A stretch of 64,000 nucleotides of DNA, from NCBI RefSeq assembly GCF_003363155.1, contig NZ_QRBE01000002.1, positions 1 through 64,000 of the forward strand, written 5' to 3'. Made by a program: the position numbers and the translations under genes. Every line of letters begins with the position of its first letter. The first letter of the stretch is position 1. The notes under the pieces were generated by a model that saw only the letters and a list, made by a program, of their open reading frames with translations, ran no database searches and was not told where the DNA came from. This document shows positions 34,473 to 43,046 of this stretch, one piece after another. The DNA is from Dyella monticola (GTDB taxonomy: Bacteria > Pseudomonadota > Gammaproteobacteria > Xanthomonadales > Rhodanobacteraceae).

Positions 34473-35657
34473 ATGCAACACGAAATCGTACTTTGCCATC
34501 CCCTTCGCACGGCGATCGGCGGCTTCAACGGTGCTCTGCGCGACGTGCCGGCCACCACATTGGGTGCGACGGTGATCCGTGCGGTGATGGAGCGCGCGGG
34601 TCTGCGCCCGAATGCCATCGACGGCGTGGTGATGGGGCAGGTGGTACAAGCCGGTAGCGGCATGAATCCGGCCCGACAAGCAGCAATCCACGGTGGCCTC
34701 GACGTATCGGTGCCCGCGCTGACGGTGAACCGTGTGTGCGGTTCCGGTGCACAGGCGATTGTTTCTGCCGCGCAGGACATCCTCGCCGGACACGGCGAGT
34801 TGATGCTTGCGGGTGGTATGGAAAATATGGATCGCGCGCCGTATCTGATGAGCAACGGTCGCTGGGGTAATCGCATGGGCCACGCGCAGCTCTACGACAG
34901 CATGCTGCTGGATGGCCTGCATGATGCTTTTTCGCAGAAGCATTCCGGCTGGCATACCGAGGATCTGATTGCGCAGCAGTGCGTGGATCGCGATGCGCAG
35001 GATCGCTGGGCCGTGCGCTCGCAGCAGCGTTTCGTCGCTTTGCGCGATGCCGGACGCTTCGATGCCGAGATCGTGCCGGTGGATATTCCCACGCGCAAAG
35101 GTAGCGAGCGGTTCGACCGCGACGAGGCGCCGCGGCCGGACACCACACTCGAAGGGCTCATGCGCCTGAAGCCTGCGTTCCGAGAGGGCGGCACCATCAC
35201 CGCGGGCAATGCGCCTGGCTTGAACAGCGGCGCCGCAGCGATGCTGGTCGCCACGCGTGGCGTCGCTGAAGCGCGAGGTCTGGCACCGGTCGCACGGCTT
35301 GCCGGCCATGCCGTGACAGCCGTTGAGCCGGGCATGTTCGGCATCGCACCGGTGTCAGCGGTAAAGCTGGCGGTGGCGCGTGCAGGCTGGCAACTGGATG
35401 ATGTCGATCGCTTCGAGATCAATGAAGCCTATGCAGCCATCGCGATCATCGTGGCGCGCGAGCTGGGTCTGGATGAAGCACGCGTCAATGTGGAAGGCGG
35501 CGCCGTCGCGCATGGCCATCCCATCGGAGCCACCGGCGCCATACTCACGACACGCCTGCTGTATGCAATGCAGAACGAAAGATTGCGCCGCGGCGTGGTG
35601 ACCCTTTGCATTGGCGGCGGGCAAGGCATTGCACTCGCTCTGGAAGCCGTTTTCTGA
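34473..35657 (+). CDS. Acetyl-CoA acyltransferase/acetyltransferase (thiolase)
   Basis: About 394 residues, the usual length. Nucleophilic Cys in NRVCGSGAQAI (about residue 89), NEAYAA with the active-site Asn-Glu, the catalytic His in GGAVAHGHPIGATG (about residue 350) and the second Cys in CIGGGQG (about residue 380) are all present. Cytoplasmic; joins or splits acyl-CoA and acetyl-CoA. Starts 27 bp after the efflux lipoprotein and may be in that transcript, though it could equally supply a separate pathway. Specificity cannot be read. Confidence 0.93.
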   Translation: MQHEIVLCHPLRTAIGGFNGALRDVPATTLGATVIRAVMERAGLRPNAIDGVVMGQVVQAGSGMNPARQAAIHGGLDVSVPALTVNRVCGSGAQAIVSAAQDILAGHGELMLAGGMENMDRAPYLMSNGRWGNRMGHAQLYDSMLLDGLHDAFSQKHSGWHTEDLIAQQCVDRDAQDRWAVRSQQRFVALRDAGRFDAEIVPVDIPTRKGSERFDRDEAPRPDTTLEGLMRLKPAFREGGTITAGNAPGLNSGAAAMLVATRGVAEARGLAPVARLAGHAVTAVEPGMFGIAPVSAVKLAVARAGWQLDDVDRFEINEAYAAIAIIVARELGLDEARVNVEGGAVAHGHPIGATGAILTTRLLYAMQNERLRRGVVTLCIGGGQGIALALEAVF

Positions 35658-35711
35658 ACTTCGGTTTCTGGCGTCCGGCAGGTAACGCCCGCAGGCTGGC
35701 GAGCCTCGAAA

Positions 35712-36023
35712 TCAGGCGTTGTTGCGCTTTTGCATGGTTGCAGCGATACGCGATTTCAGGTTGCCGATAAACACGCGCATGACCGGCTGCACATCGGCAA
35801 AAAGAGGATCGTTAGGCTGATTCAGCATCACGCCGGTGAAAAGCTTCAGGCCCACCGCGAGGGCCGTCGCATCGCTGGCAGCAAATGCCGTCCCAGCATG
35901 CACGCGTTCCACCATGGCGAAGATATCGTCATGGTGGATTACCTCGAAGACGAGCGGCGCTGAGGTGGCGTCGTCCACGCGCTCGACCTGGATGCGGAAA
36001 TGGTGGTGTTGGGCGTTGTTCAT
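35712..36023 (-). CDS. DUF3861 family protein
   Basis: About 103 residues: HHHFRIQVERVDDATSAPLVFEVIHHDDIFAMVERVHAGTAFAASDATALAVGLKLFTGVMLNQPNDPLFADVQPVMRVFIGNLKSR. The F-R-I-x-V-E start and the ALAVGLKLFxGVML-core match DUF3861, a small cytoplasmic family of unknown role. The ATG at 36023 is used; the open frame extends upstream without coding character. Last gene of the LysR-linked operon. Confidence 0.8.
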   Translation of the reverse strand: MNNAQHHHFRIQVERVDDATSAPLVFEVIHHDDIFAMVERVHAGTAFAASDATALAVGLKLFTGVMLNQPNDPLFADVQPVMRVFIGNLKSRIAATMQKRNNA

Positions 36024-36108
36024 GGCGAGTTTCCTGGGTCTGCGGCGCTCAAGACGGCACGGCCTTGCATGGGGTGCACAAGCCGCGCCCAAGGCGCCCG
36101 GCGCGTCG

Positions 36109-36327
36109 TTATTTCGACGTGGGTGGCAAGCCCATTTTTTCGAGTGTGAGTGTTTCATCCGCTCGGCCCCAGCCGCCATCGGCGACTTCTTCCACAAGCA
36201 CCATGGAGTAGGGGCGCGCAGCTTCGCCGAAGTATTCGACAAACATCGCCGTGGTGCGGTGGATGATTTCTTCCTTGCGGGCAGTGTCAACGACGCCTTC
36301 AGGGAATTTAAAATTAGCGAATGGCAT
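36109..36327 (-). CDS. 4-oxalocrotonate tautomerase-like protein
   Basis: About 72 residues. Starting at 36327 the protein reads MPFANFKFPEGVVDTARKEEIIHRTTAMFVEYFGEAARPYSMVLVEEVADGGWG; the Pro right after the initiator Met is the catalytic base of this superfamily and the P-x-x-x-F/V-x-P-E-G start and RPYSMVLVEEV strand fit the fold. The longer frame from 36366 would bury that proline, which decides the start. Probably a small tautomerase acting on enol acids; substrate unknown. Confidence 0.85.
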   Translation of the reverse strand: MPFANFKFPEGVVDTARKEEIIHRTTAMFVEYFGEAARPYSMVLVEEVADGGWGRADETLTLEKMGLPPTSK

Positions 36328-36375
36328 GGAATTCTCCTTCAGTAACGGATGAGCAAAGTGTGGCAAGCGGCTTGG

Positions 36376-37281
36376 TCAGGTTGCCTGATGCACGTGGGGC
36401 GAAAGCAGATCGCCTAGCTGGATGCGACGAAGAAACTCCGCACGAACGCGGTCGGCCACGGTGTCGACGACTTCGCATCCATCGCTGGCGGGATCGACGT
36501 GAACACGGAACGGGCGACGGCCCGAAGGTATGTTGACCACATCGACGATGGCGGTAGCGACACTTTGCGGATCGGCATCCGGCGGCTCGCAGGCGGCCAG
36601 GTTTTTGAGAATGTCGTCGGTCAGGCCTTGATTGGCGCCCTTATCGTAAGCGGCGTGTCGCTCTTTGTCGGCGGGCGCTGCAGCGTGCAGGAAGTGATTG
36701 GTGCCCTTGGTAAATGCACCGGGCACCACGATGGTGGTTTCGATGCCCCAGCGCGCCAGTTCAGCGGCATAGCTCACGGCGACCGAGTCCATGGCTGCCT
36801 TCGCGGCGAAATAGGGTGCCAGATACGGTGGCGTGCCACCGCGATGGCTGGAGCTTCCCACCCACAACAGCATGCCCCTGCCACGCTCGCGCAAGTGCGG
36901 CAGCACGGCACGGTTGACGCGTTGGGTGCCCAGCACGTTGACGTCATAAAGCTGCGCGAATTGCTCGGGCGTAAAGGCTTCTGCCGGGCCAAATACCATG
37001 TGACCGGCGTTATGCATCACTACATCGATGCGGCCTTGCTCGGCGAGGATCTGCGCGATCGCAGCGTCGGCGGAGTCTTGCGATTGAACATCCAGTTCCG
37101 CGGTATGCAGCTCAACTTTGTGCTGTGCCGCGTACTCGCGCGCCGCCGCCACCTGGGGAGCATTGCGCCCTGCGGTATCGCGCATGGTGGCGTACACGAT
37201 ATGGCCGGCATCGGCGAGCGCGCGTGCGCTCATCGCGCCAAAACCGCTGGATGCGCCGGTAACCAGAATGACCTGTTTCAT
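36376..37281 (-). CDS. Short-chain dehydrogenase/reductase
   Basis: About 301 residues. Cofactor motif TGASSGFG near the N-terminus, NAG in VMHNAGHMVFG, and the catalytic set Ser (VGSSSHRGG), Tyr and Lys (PYFAAK) are present. Cytoplasmic NAD(P)-dependent oxidoreductase. It lies 21 bp behind the other SDR gene on the same strand; the pair, the tautomerase and the DUF3861 gene form one operon divergent from a LysR gene. Confidence 0.92.
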   Translation of the reverse strand: MKQVILVTGASSGFGAMSARALADAGHIVYATMRDTAGRNAPQVAAAREYAAQHKVELHTAELDVQSQDSADAAIAQILAEQGRIDVVMHNAGHMVFGPAEAFTPEQFAQLYDVNVLGTQRVNRAVLPHLRERGRGMLLWVGSSSHRGGTPPYLAPYFAAKAAMDSVAVSYAAELARWGIETTIVVPGAFTKGTNHFLHAAAPADKERHAAYDKGANQGLTDDILKNLAACEPPDADPQSVATAIVDVVNIPSGRRPFRVHVDPASDGCEVVDTVADRVRAEFLRRIQLGDLLSPHVHQAT

Positions 37282-37302
37282 GATGATCTCCTCGCTCGGA
37301 AA

Positions 37303-38043
37303 TTAGGCGAAACCGCCGTTGACACGGATGACCTGGGAGTTCACCCAGCGACCATCGGGTCCGGCCAGAAACGACACGGCGGCGGCAATTTCTTCGGGGG
37401 TGCCGATGCGTTCCAGCGGCGCCATCTTGGCGATCTGGGTCACCTGGTCGTCGCTCTTGCCGTCGAAAAACAGCTCCGTGGCGACTGGCCCTGGCGCGAT
37501 GGCGTTGACGGTGATGTCGCGACCCCGCAACTCGTTCGCCAGCACATGCACCAAGCCTTCCACGCCGGCCTTGCTGGCGATGTAGGGGCCGTATGCAGGG
37601 AAGGATTTCGCCAGGACGCTGCTGGACAAGGCGATGATGCGGCCGTCTTTTTCCAGATGCTGCGCTGCCTGCGCCATGACCACGAACGCGCCGCGCAAAT
37701 TGGTGGCGATGACCTTGTCGAAGATGTCCAGATTGTTCTGGACGATGTTCGTCATCGGCATGACGCCCGCACTGTTGACGACCACGTCGACACGGCCGAA
37801 AGCGTCCCTGGTGGCGGCGAACAGATGCGCCACATCCTGGGGATTGCCGACATCGCCCTGTACCGCGATGGCTTTACCGCCGGCGGCCTCGATGGCGGCA
37901 ACCGTTTCCTGTGCCTTGGCTGCATTGCCAGCGTAATTGACGGTGACGGCAAAGCCGTCGGCCGCCAGACGCATGGCGATAGCTTGTCCGATTCCGCGCG
38001 AGCCGCCCGTCACGATGGCGCTCTTGGCTTGGTTCGAGTTCAT
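37303..38043 (-). CDS. Short-chain dehydrogenase/reductase (FabG-like)
   Basis: About 246 residues, classical SDR length. AIVTGGSRGIGQAIAMRL, NSAGVMP, the Ser in ALSSSVLA and Tyr/Lys in YGPYIASKAGVEGL are present, with the conserved VNAIAPGPVATELFF stretch and the final GGFA. The ATG at 38043 (GGAGCG upstream) is preferred to 38097. First gene of the operon and therefore directly behind the LysR-controlled promoter. Confidence 0.93.
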   Translation of the reverse strand: MNSNQAKSAIVTGGSRGIGQAIAMRLAADGFAVTVNYAGNAAKAQETVAAIEAAGGKAIAVQGDVGNPQDVAHLFAATRDAFGRVDVVVNSAGVMPMTNIVQNNLDIFDKVIATNLRGAFVVMAQAAQHLEKDGRIIALSSSVLAKSFPAYGPYIASKAGVEGLVHVLANELRGRDITVNAIAPGPVATELFFDGKSDDQVTQIAKMAPLERIGTPEEIAAAVSFLAGPDGRWVNSQVIRVNGGFA

Positions 38044-38134
38044 GGTTCGCTCCTGGGGTGGAAGGGCGGGAGTGCCCTTGGAAGCGAGTTTGATCATTTA
38101 GGCTACATGGATAAATCACAGAAACGTGACAACG

Positions 38135-38151
38135 TAATTCAATATGAATTA
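38135..38151. promoter_or_regulatory. Probable LysR-type binding site
   Basis: TAATTC-AATAT-GAATTA, perfect 6-bp arms, lies between the divergent SDR operon and the lysR gene, 12 bp before the latter. A T-N11-A match (38139 to 38151) is contained. The closeness to lysR suggests negative autoregulation together with control of the SDR operon. Confidence 0.55.
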
Positions 38152-38162
38152 ATAATAGAGCC

Positions 38163-39071
38163 ATGGACCGCCTCGAAACCCTTCAGTTATTCACCCGAAT
38201 CGTGGAAACCGGGAGCTTCAGCCGCGCCGCGGACGTGCTCGATATGCCACGCCCCACGGCCACCTATGCCATCCAGCAGCTGGAGGCGCGGCTCGGGGTT
38301 CGGCTACTGGAGCGCACCACACGCCAAGTGCGCCCTACTTTGGACGGGCAGGCGTTCTACGAACGTTGCGTGCATATCCTCAGCGATCTGGAAGACGCCG
38401 AGTCCTCGCTAAAGAACATTGCTTCCAACCCGCGCGGCACGTTACGCGTGGATATGGCGACCACGCATGCCACGCATATCGTGCTACCAAGGATCGACGA
38501 CTTTCGCAGTCGCTACCCCAACATCGATCTGGTGATCAGCAGTGGCGATCGCCTGGTCGATCTGGTGCGCGAAGGAGTCGATTGCGTCATCCGCGCGGGC
38601 ACGCCGCGCGACTCCACGCTGGTGGCCCGCCAATTGGCCAGCATGCCTCAGGTGATCTGCGCCAGCCCGGAATACCTTGCGTTTTTCGGTGTCCCACACG
38701 ACCCCAGTGAGTTGTCCAATCATCAGGTGGTGAAGTTCTTCTCCAGCGGTACCGGCATCGATGACACACTCGAGTTAATCGTGGATGGCAAGCTCAACCG
38801 GTTTGCGCTCGGCGGCTGGATGGCCGTCAATGACGCTGAGAACTATGTCGTCAGCGCACTGCGCGGTTGTGGAATGATCCAGCTGCCCCGCTTTCACGTC
38901 GAAGATGCATTGCGAACCGGGCGGCTGGTGGAAATATTGGGCGAATGGCGCAGTCCGGATTTACCCCTTTCTGCGCTTTATCCCTACCGACGACAGCTAT
39001 CGCGACGTGTGCGCGTGTTTATCGATTGGCTGGGCGATGTGTATAAAGACACGTTTGGCGAGTTGGCTTAA
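38163..39071 (+). CDS. LysR-family transcriptional regulator
   Basis: About 302 residues. N-terminal helix-turn-helix: LFTRIVETGSFSRAADVLDMPRPTATYAIQQLEARLGVRLLERTTRQVRPTLDG, then the ligand-binding fold (GTLRVDMATTHATHIVLPRIDDFRSRYPNIDLVI onward). Belongs to the group of short-loop LysR proteins (LETLQLF start) usually placed next to SDR genes. Divergent from and probably controlling the SDR-SDR-tautomerase operon. Confidence 0.93.
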   Translation: MDRLETLQLFTRIVETGSFSRAADVLDMPRPTATYAIQQLEARLGVRLLERTTRQVRPTLDGQAFYERCVHILSDLEDAESSLKNIASNPRGTLRVDMATTHATHIVLPRIDDFRSRYPNIDLVISSGDRLVDLVREGVDCVIRAGTPRDSTLVARQLASMPQVICASPEYLAFFGVPHDPSELSNHQVVKFFSSGTGIDDTLELIVDGKLNRFALGGWMAVNDAENYVVSALRGCGMIQLPRFHVEDALRTGRLVEILGEWRSPDLPLSALYPYRRQLSRRVRVFIDWLGDVYKDTFGELA

Positions 39072-39112
39072 GCGTGCCGATGGGCTGAAAAACGCGAGCG
39101 CCAAGAAGCCAA

Positions 39113-41656
39113 TCAACTAACGCGCCGAGTTCCAGACACCGCCTTTCGGGTCCTGATTACCAGTGAGGCAGTGCGTAATGCATGCCCGCTTGTGTCTTCC
39201 TCCATCGCATCAATGAGCACCGCGCCCGGTTCGTCTGTCGATTGAATGATGATCTGCGCCAGTCCGTTGAACAGCGATCGCTTGGGCTCCTTGTCGCTCT
39301 CCAGGCAGTTGGGATTTCCATTGCCAACACCGATGAGTTGGCCCTTGCCAGTGATCCGGAAGGCGAGCTTGTTGTCGGCAGTGGGTACTCGTCGACCGTG
39401 CTGATCAAGCGCTTCGACGGTAACGATGGCCAGGTCTTGTCCGTCTGCGGCGATTTCCGAGCGATCGGCGGTCAAGCGAAGTTTTTGCGCAGGTCCGGTG
39501 GTTTCGCGCCGTTCGGTCAAGACGGTTTGGCCGTTAAGACGGCCGCGCGCTTCGATGACCCCGGGTGCGTAGGCGACCGTCCACTCTACGTGTCCAAGGT
39601 GAGGCACTTTCTTGCTGCCAAGACTCTTGCCGTTGAGCAGCAATTCGACCTCATCGAGATTGGTGTAGACCCAGACCGCAATCTCCTGGCCTTCTTTTCC
39701 TTGCCAATTCCAATGCGGAAATACATGCAGACTCGGTTCTTTCCGCCACCAGGCTTTGTAGTAGTAATAATAATCCTTGGGAAAGCCACATAAATCGACA
39801 ATCCCGAATTGCGAACTGATCGAAGGCCAGCCATACGGCGTCGGTTCGCCACGGTAATCGAAGCCGGTCCAGGCGAAACCACCCGCCAACCATTCGCGCG
39901 TGCCGTAAAAAGTCCACCATTGCTCTGGCGTCTGACCCCATGGCACCACCCCGTTATAGCTATTGACCGTATTCTTTGTCGGGTCCGAGGTGTATTCGCC
40001 GCGTGTAGAGATGGCGCTGGACGTTTCCGACCCGAACACAGCCCGCTTCGGATGCCGCTGGTGGAAAGCATCGGGAAACTGGGTCTGATAATTGAAGCCG
40101 ATGATATCGAGCGCATCGGATACGCCTTGCTCGTTATCGCCATTGACGGCCGCAGAAACCACGCGGGTAGGATCGAGCGCATGACAGCGCTCGACCATGG
40201 TGGCGGCGATGCGGGCGCCCTGGGGCGCCATATCGCCCTTTTGCAGTTTCCACTCCTCGTTTCCAATCGACCAGATAATGATCGAAGGTGAGTTGCGATA
40301 GCGCTTCACCATGGTTTCGAGCTGTTGCAAGGCGCCCGGGCTGGCGCTCATATGGCGCGTTTCGCACATCATCAGCATGCCCATCCGGTCGCATGCAGCG
40401 ACCCATTCGGGCGTGGGCATATTGTGCGAAGTGCGCACCGCGTTGCAGCCCATGCTTTGCAGCACCGAGATGCGGACTGCTTGCAGCCGGTCGGGCAGGG
40501 CGGCGCCGACACCGGCGTGGTCCTGGTGGTTGCACGTGCCTTGAATCTTGAGCGGCTTGCCATTGAGAAAGAAACCGCGATCGGCATCGAATACGGCCGT
40601 ACGAATGCCAAATGAAACCTGCTCGGCATCGCGCAGGCTCCCGTCTACGAGCACTTTGACGAGCGCCGTATAGAGGTGCGGCTCATCCGGCGACCACAGC
40701 GTGGGATGAGTGACGGTGGCTGTGGCCTGGTAAGGCGTCGATGCATTCGGAGCAACCACCTGCGCGGGCGATACTGCCTGAGCAACCGTGTGACCGCCCG
40801 CATCGACGATGGTCCATTCCAGCGAGGCATGCACCGGATGCTCGCTCTCATTCTCGATCAGGGTGGCCAGATCGAGCGTGGCCGCATCGTCAGTGATGGT
40901 CGAGCGCACGACGCTTTCCCATTGGCCCAGGTGCACGGGGTCGGTTTTAGCCAACCAGACGTGGCGATAGATACCGGCACCCTCGTAAAACCATCCGTCA
41001 CCAAAACGGGCATCGACGCGCAGGGCGATATGATTCTTGCTGCCGTACGTAAGGAAATCAGTGAGGTCGAAACGGAACGACGTGTAGCCGTCGTCATGGC
41101 GACCGATGTAGCAGCCATTGACGAACAGCATCACGTCGCGCATTGCACCGTCAAATTCTATGCAGATACGGCTTCCACGATCGCTCTCGGGAATATCGAA
41201 CTCGCGCCGATACCAGCCCACGCTGGTGGCGGGATAGCGTCGGCCAAGCGGCTTGTAACCATGCGAGGTCAATCGATCGTCTTCGTCGCCGCTGTCGTCG
41301 TGCACGAAAGGAAGTTCAACGGCCCAGTCATGCGGCAGATTCAAGCGGCGCCAGTTGGACGCATCGAACTCGGCGGTGGCAATCTTGAAGGTGCCCGTCT
41401 TCGAAAAATCGCCCTGGCCAAATCCAAAGCCAAAATCCTTGGTCGGATCATTGCCGTTGCCAAACGCGAATTGCCAGCCGAAATCGAGCAACAACTGCTC
41501 GCGCGGTGCGACCGCCATGCCGCTTTGCGATAGCGCCCATGGCTGCGTGGGTGCTGTTCCATTTCCGCTACCCGCCCACACGAAACGTGGCACAAGCCCT
41601 GAGCCGAGCAATCCCATGCTTGAGATGACAAAGGTGCGGCGTGTGATATCAATCAT
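39113..41656 (-). CDS. Exported GH2 beta-galactosidase-like enzyme
   Basis: About 847 residues. The start IDITRRTFVISSMGLLGSGLVPRFVWA is a twin-arginine-like signal; the ATG at 41656 has GGGG 5 bases upstream, while the TTG at 41674 is a weaker option. Domains: sugar-binding jelly roll (WQFAFGNGNDPTKDF ... SDRGSRICIEFDGAMRDVMLFVNG), Ig-like domain, TIM barrel with acid/base Glu in WSIGNEEW (about residue 440) and nucleophile Glu in VFGSETSS (about residue 515), then C-terminal Ig-like/DUF4982 domains (WVYTNLDEVELLLNGKSLG). Probably cleaves terminal galactose or a related sugar from plant or fungal glycans in the periplasm. Confidence 0.9.
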   Translation of the reverse strand: MIDITRRTFVISSMGLLGSGLVPRFVWAGSGNGTAPTQPWALSQSGMAVAPREQLLLDFGWQFAFGNGNDPTKDFGFGFGQGDFSKTGTFKIATAEFDASNWRRLNLPHDWAVELPFVHDDSGDEDDRLTSHGYKPLGRRYPATSVGWYRREFDIPESDRGSRICIEFDGAMRDVMLFVNGCYIGRHDDGYTSFRFDLTDFLTYGSKNHIALRVDARFGDGWFYEGAGIYRHVWLAKTDPVHLGQWESVVRSTITDDAATLDLATLIENESEHPVHASLEWTIVDAGGHTVAQAVSPAQVVAPNASTPYQATATVTHPTLWSPDEPHLYTALVKVLVDGSLRDAEQVSFGIRTAVFDADRGFFLNGKPLKIQGTCNHQDHAGVGAALPDRLQAVRISVLQSMGCNAVRTSHNMPTPEWVAACDRMGMLMMCETRHMSASPGALQQLETMVKRYRNSPSIIIWSIGNEEWKLQKGDMAPQGARIAATMVERCHALDPTRVVSAAVNGDNEQGVSDALDIIGFNYQTQFPDAFHQRHPKRAVFGSETSSAISTRGEYTSDPTKNTVNSYNGVVPWGQTPEQWWTFYGTREWLAGGFAWTGFDYRGEPTPYGWPSISSQFGIVDLCGFPKDYYYYYKAWWRKEPSLHVFPHWNWQGKEGQEIAVWVYTNLDEVELLLNGKSLGSKKVPHLGHVEWTVAYAPGVIEARGRLNGQTVLTERRETTGPAQKLRLTADRSEIAADGQDLAIVTVEALDQHGRRVPTADNKLAFRITGKGQLIGVGNGNPNCLESDKEPKRSLFNGLAQIIIQSTDEPGAVLIDAMEEDTSGHALRTASLVIRTRKAVSGTRRVS

Positions 41657-41976
41657 GAGAACCCCATTCTCCAAGCGTAGAGCAGGCCGACATCATGGCG
41701 AGGATGGCTGCCGGTGACGACAGGCCGAGCTAGATCGCGCGTCACGTGCGGGTTGATAGTGGAGGACACGCTGCATGTGCACCCTCCAGCGTTTTACCAT
41801 ACCAAAGAATGCACTGTTCGTAACATGGCCGCAGGCTCGTGGCGTGCGGCGCACCGCGCATTTTGATAAAGCGCAACTGTCTCTCTAGGCGCAATTCACG
41901 CGCCCGTTTTGCTCAAGGGTATAGATCAGATCGACAGTCGCGTGCGACGATCGGAACTGAGAGTGGGAGATGCGTG
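41657..41976. other. Divergent intergenic region
   Basis: 320 bp between the GH2 gene and the DUF2945 gene; both promoters should lie here. No gene, no clear palindrome, and no hairpin with a T-run seen. Confidence 0.4.
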
Positions 41977-42192
41977 ATGACCCAGGCATTCAAGGTCGGT
42001 GACCACGTACGCTGGAATTCCGAGGCCGGATGGGTGACGGGGACTATCATCGCTATTCATACCCAGGATTTCGACTACAAAGGCCACACGCACCACGCCT
42101 CGCGTGACGATCCGCAGTACGAAATCAAAAGCGACAAGACCGATCATGTCGCTGCACACAAACGGCGCGTGCTTCACCTTGCAAAACGGTGA
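41977..42192 (+). CDS. DUF2945 / HVA1-type small protein
   Basis: About 71 residues: FKVGDHVRWNSEAGWVTGTIIAIHTQDFDYKGHTHHASRDDPQYEIKSDKTDHVAAHKRRVLHL. This is the SH3/Tudor-like fold of the hypervirulence-associated HVA1 family, with the G-D-x-V-x-W-x-S start and DPQYEIKSDKT core. GGGAGATGCGTG precedes the ATG at 41977. Cytoplasmic; role unknown, commonly near stress genes. Confidence 0.88.
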   Translation: MTQAFKVGDHVRWNSEAGWVTGTIIAIHTQDFDYKGHTHHASRDDPQYEIKSDKTDHVAAHKRRVLHLAKR

Positions 42193-42242
42193 TGCGCTTG
42201 GGTCGTGTGTGATCGAGGGACGAGCGTTAGCGCAAGAGGGAT

Positions 42243-42791
42243 TTAAAGAATCCCGGCAAACGTGTCGATCGGGCGGACCTTCAGTGCGTCCAGGTCCGAC
42301 GTGAGCAACTGGGCGATAGCCCGCGTGTCGGCCTTGATCTGGCGGTGATGCGCCGAAAACAAGCGCAGCATCCGGTTCAACCAGCGCGACTGCGCTTTGA
42401 GTTCAAACATGATGGCCACCGCGGCAAGCCGGGTGAGATCGGCAGTTAAATCAAGACGGATGGCTGCTCGTGCGATCGCCGCCAGTTGATCGCGCGATAC
42501 CAGCTGGGCGACTCGTTTTTCGATGGAAAAAAACTTCGAACTGCGCCGGCCACTGGGTTCAAGCACCGCGTGATAGAGCAGGGCGCACAGAACACGTTCC
42601 ACTCGGCGTGCCAGGCGCTCGTCGGTGGGCTCTTGTTCTATCGCATTCACGTCGATCAAGTGAACTTGAGCATCGGATGATCGACACGGACGCGCATTCG
42701 GCCCCTGCGCTTTGTGCCTGGCAGGCCGAAGCGGTATCACATTGCTGGGAGCGTTGTGCTCCAATTCGATCGGGAAGATTACGGGCGTCAT
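42243..42791 (-). CDS. Orphan protein, paralogue of the 22.9-kb gene
   Basis: About 182 residues. SNVIPLRPAR near the N-terminus, then RLARRVERVLCALLYHAVLE, SIEKRVAQLVSRDQLAAIARAAI, TADLTRLAA, FELKAQSRW, NRMLRLFSAHHRQI and VRPIDTFAGIL: the same blocks in the same order as the protein at 22941-23486. The middle linker differs most (PSGRRSSKFF versus AGELRGSAHL). The ATG at 42791 (GAAGAGG upstream) is preferred to the TTG at 42803. No recognised domain; soluble. Faces the DUF2945 gene. Confidence 0.78.
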   Translation of the reverse strand: MTPVIFPIELEHNAPSNVIPLRPARHKAQGPNARPCRSSDAQVHLIDVNAIEQEPTDERLARRVERVLCALLYHAVLEPSGRRSSKFFSIEKRVAQLVSRDQLAAIARAAIRLDLTADLTRLAAVAIMFELKAQSRWLNRMLRLFSAHHRQIKADTRAIAQLLTSDLDALKVRPIDTFAGIL

Positions 42792-42970
42792 AGGCCTCTT
42801 CAAGCATCAGGCGTGCCAGCCAATGCTCCCGTCGCCGGCAGCGGTCGGGAGGCCGGGTGCAGCCCGCCCCAGGCCACGTCAGGCGCTGCCAAGCTGCTCT
42901 AACCACCGAAATTCATATGGTTGGCGCGGGACCCCGTCGGTGTCACGGAGGGTGAATCGCCGCCCATTCG

Positions 42971-43028
42971 CGTCACAGGTGGGCCCACCCGTGACGGTCC
43001 GTTCAGCAAACTCAGCGTGCTTGCTGAG
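42971..43028. other. Near-perfect palindrome followed by a second hairpin
   Basis: Bases 42971-42996 form a 26-bp palindrome with one mismatched pair (CGTCAC, GGTGGG-CCCACC, GTGACG). It is followed by CTCAGC (43011-43016)/GCTGAG (43023-43028), which can alternatively pair as CAGCAA/TTGCTG (43004-43026). On the minus strand the second hairpin comes directly after the DUF2252 stop and is followed by TTTG, so it may be a weak terminator; the first looks like an operator. Confidence 0.4.
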
Positions 43029-43046
43029 ATTGCCCAGCAGCAGTCT

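Noticed and set aside
36499-38412. A 637-codon plus-strand frame running from the SDR genes into the LysR gene
   Set aside because: It is antisense to two clear SDR genes and the composition is not protein-like; the SDR and LysR motifs are in other frames.
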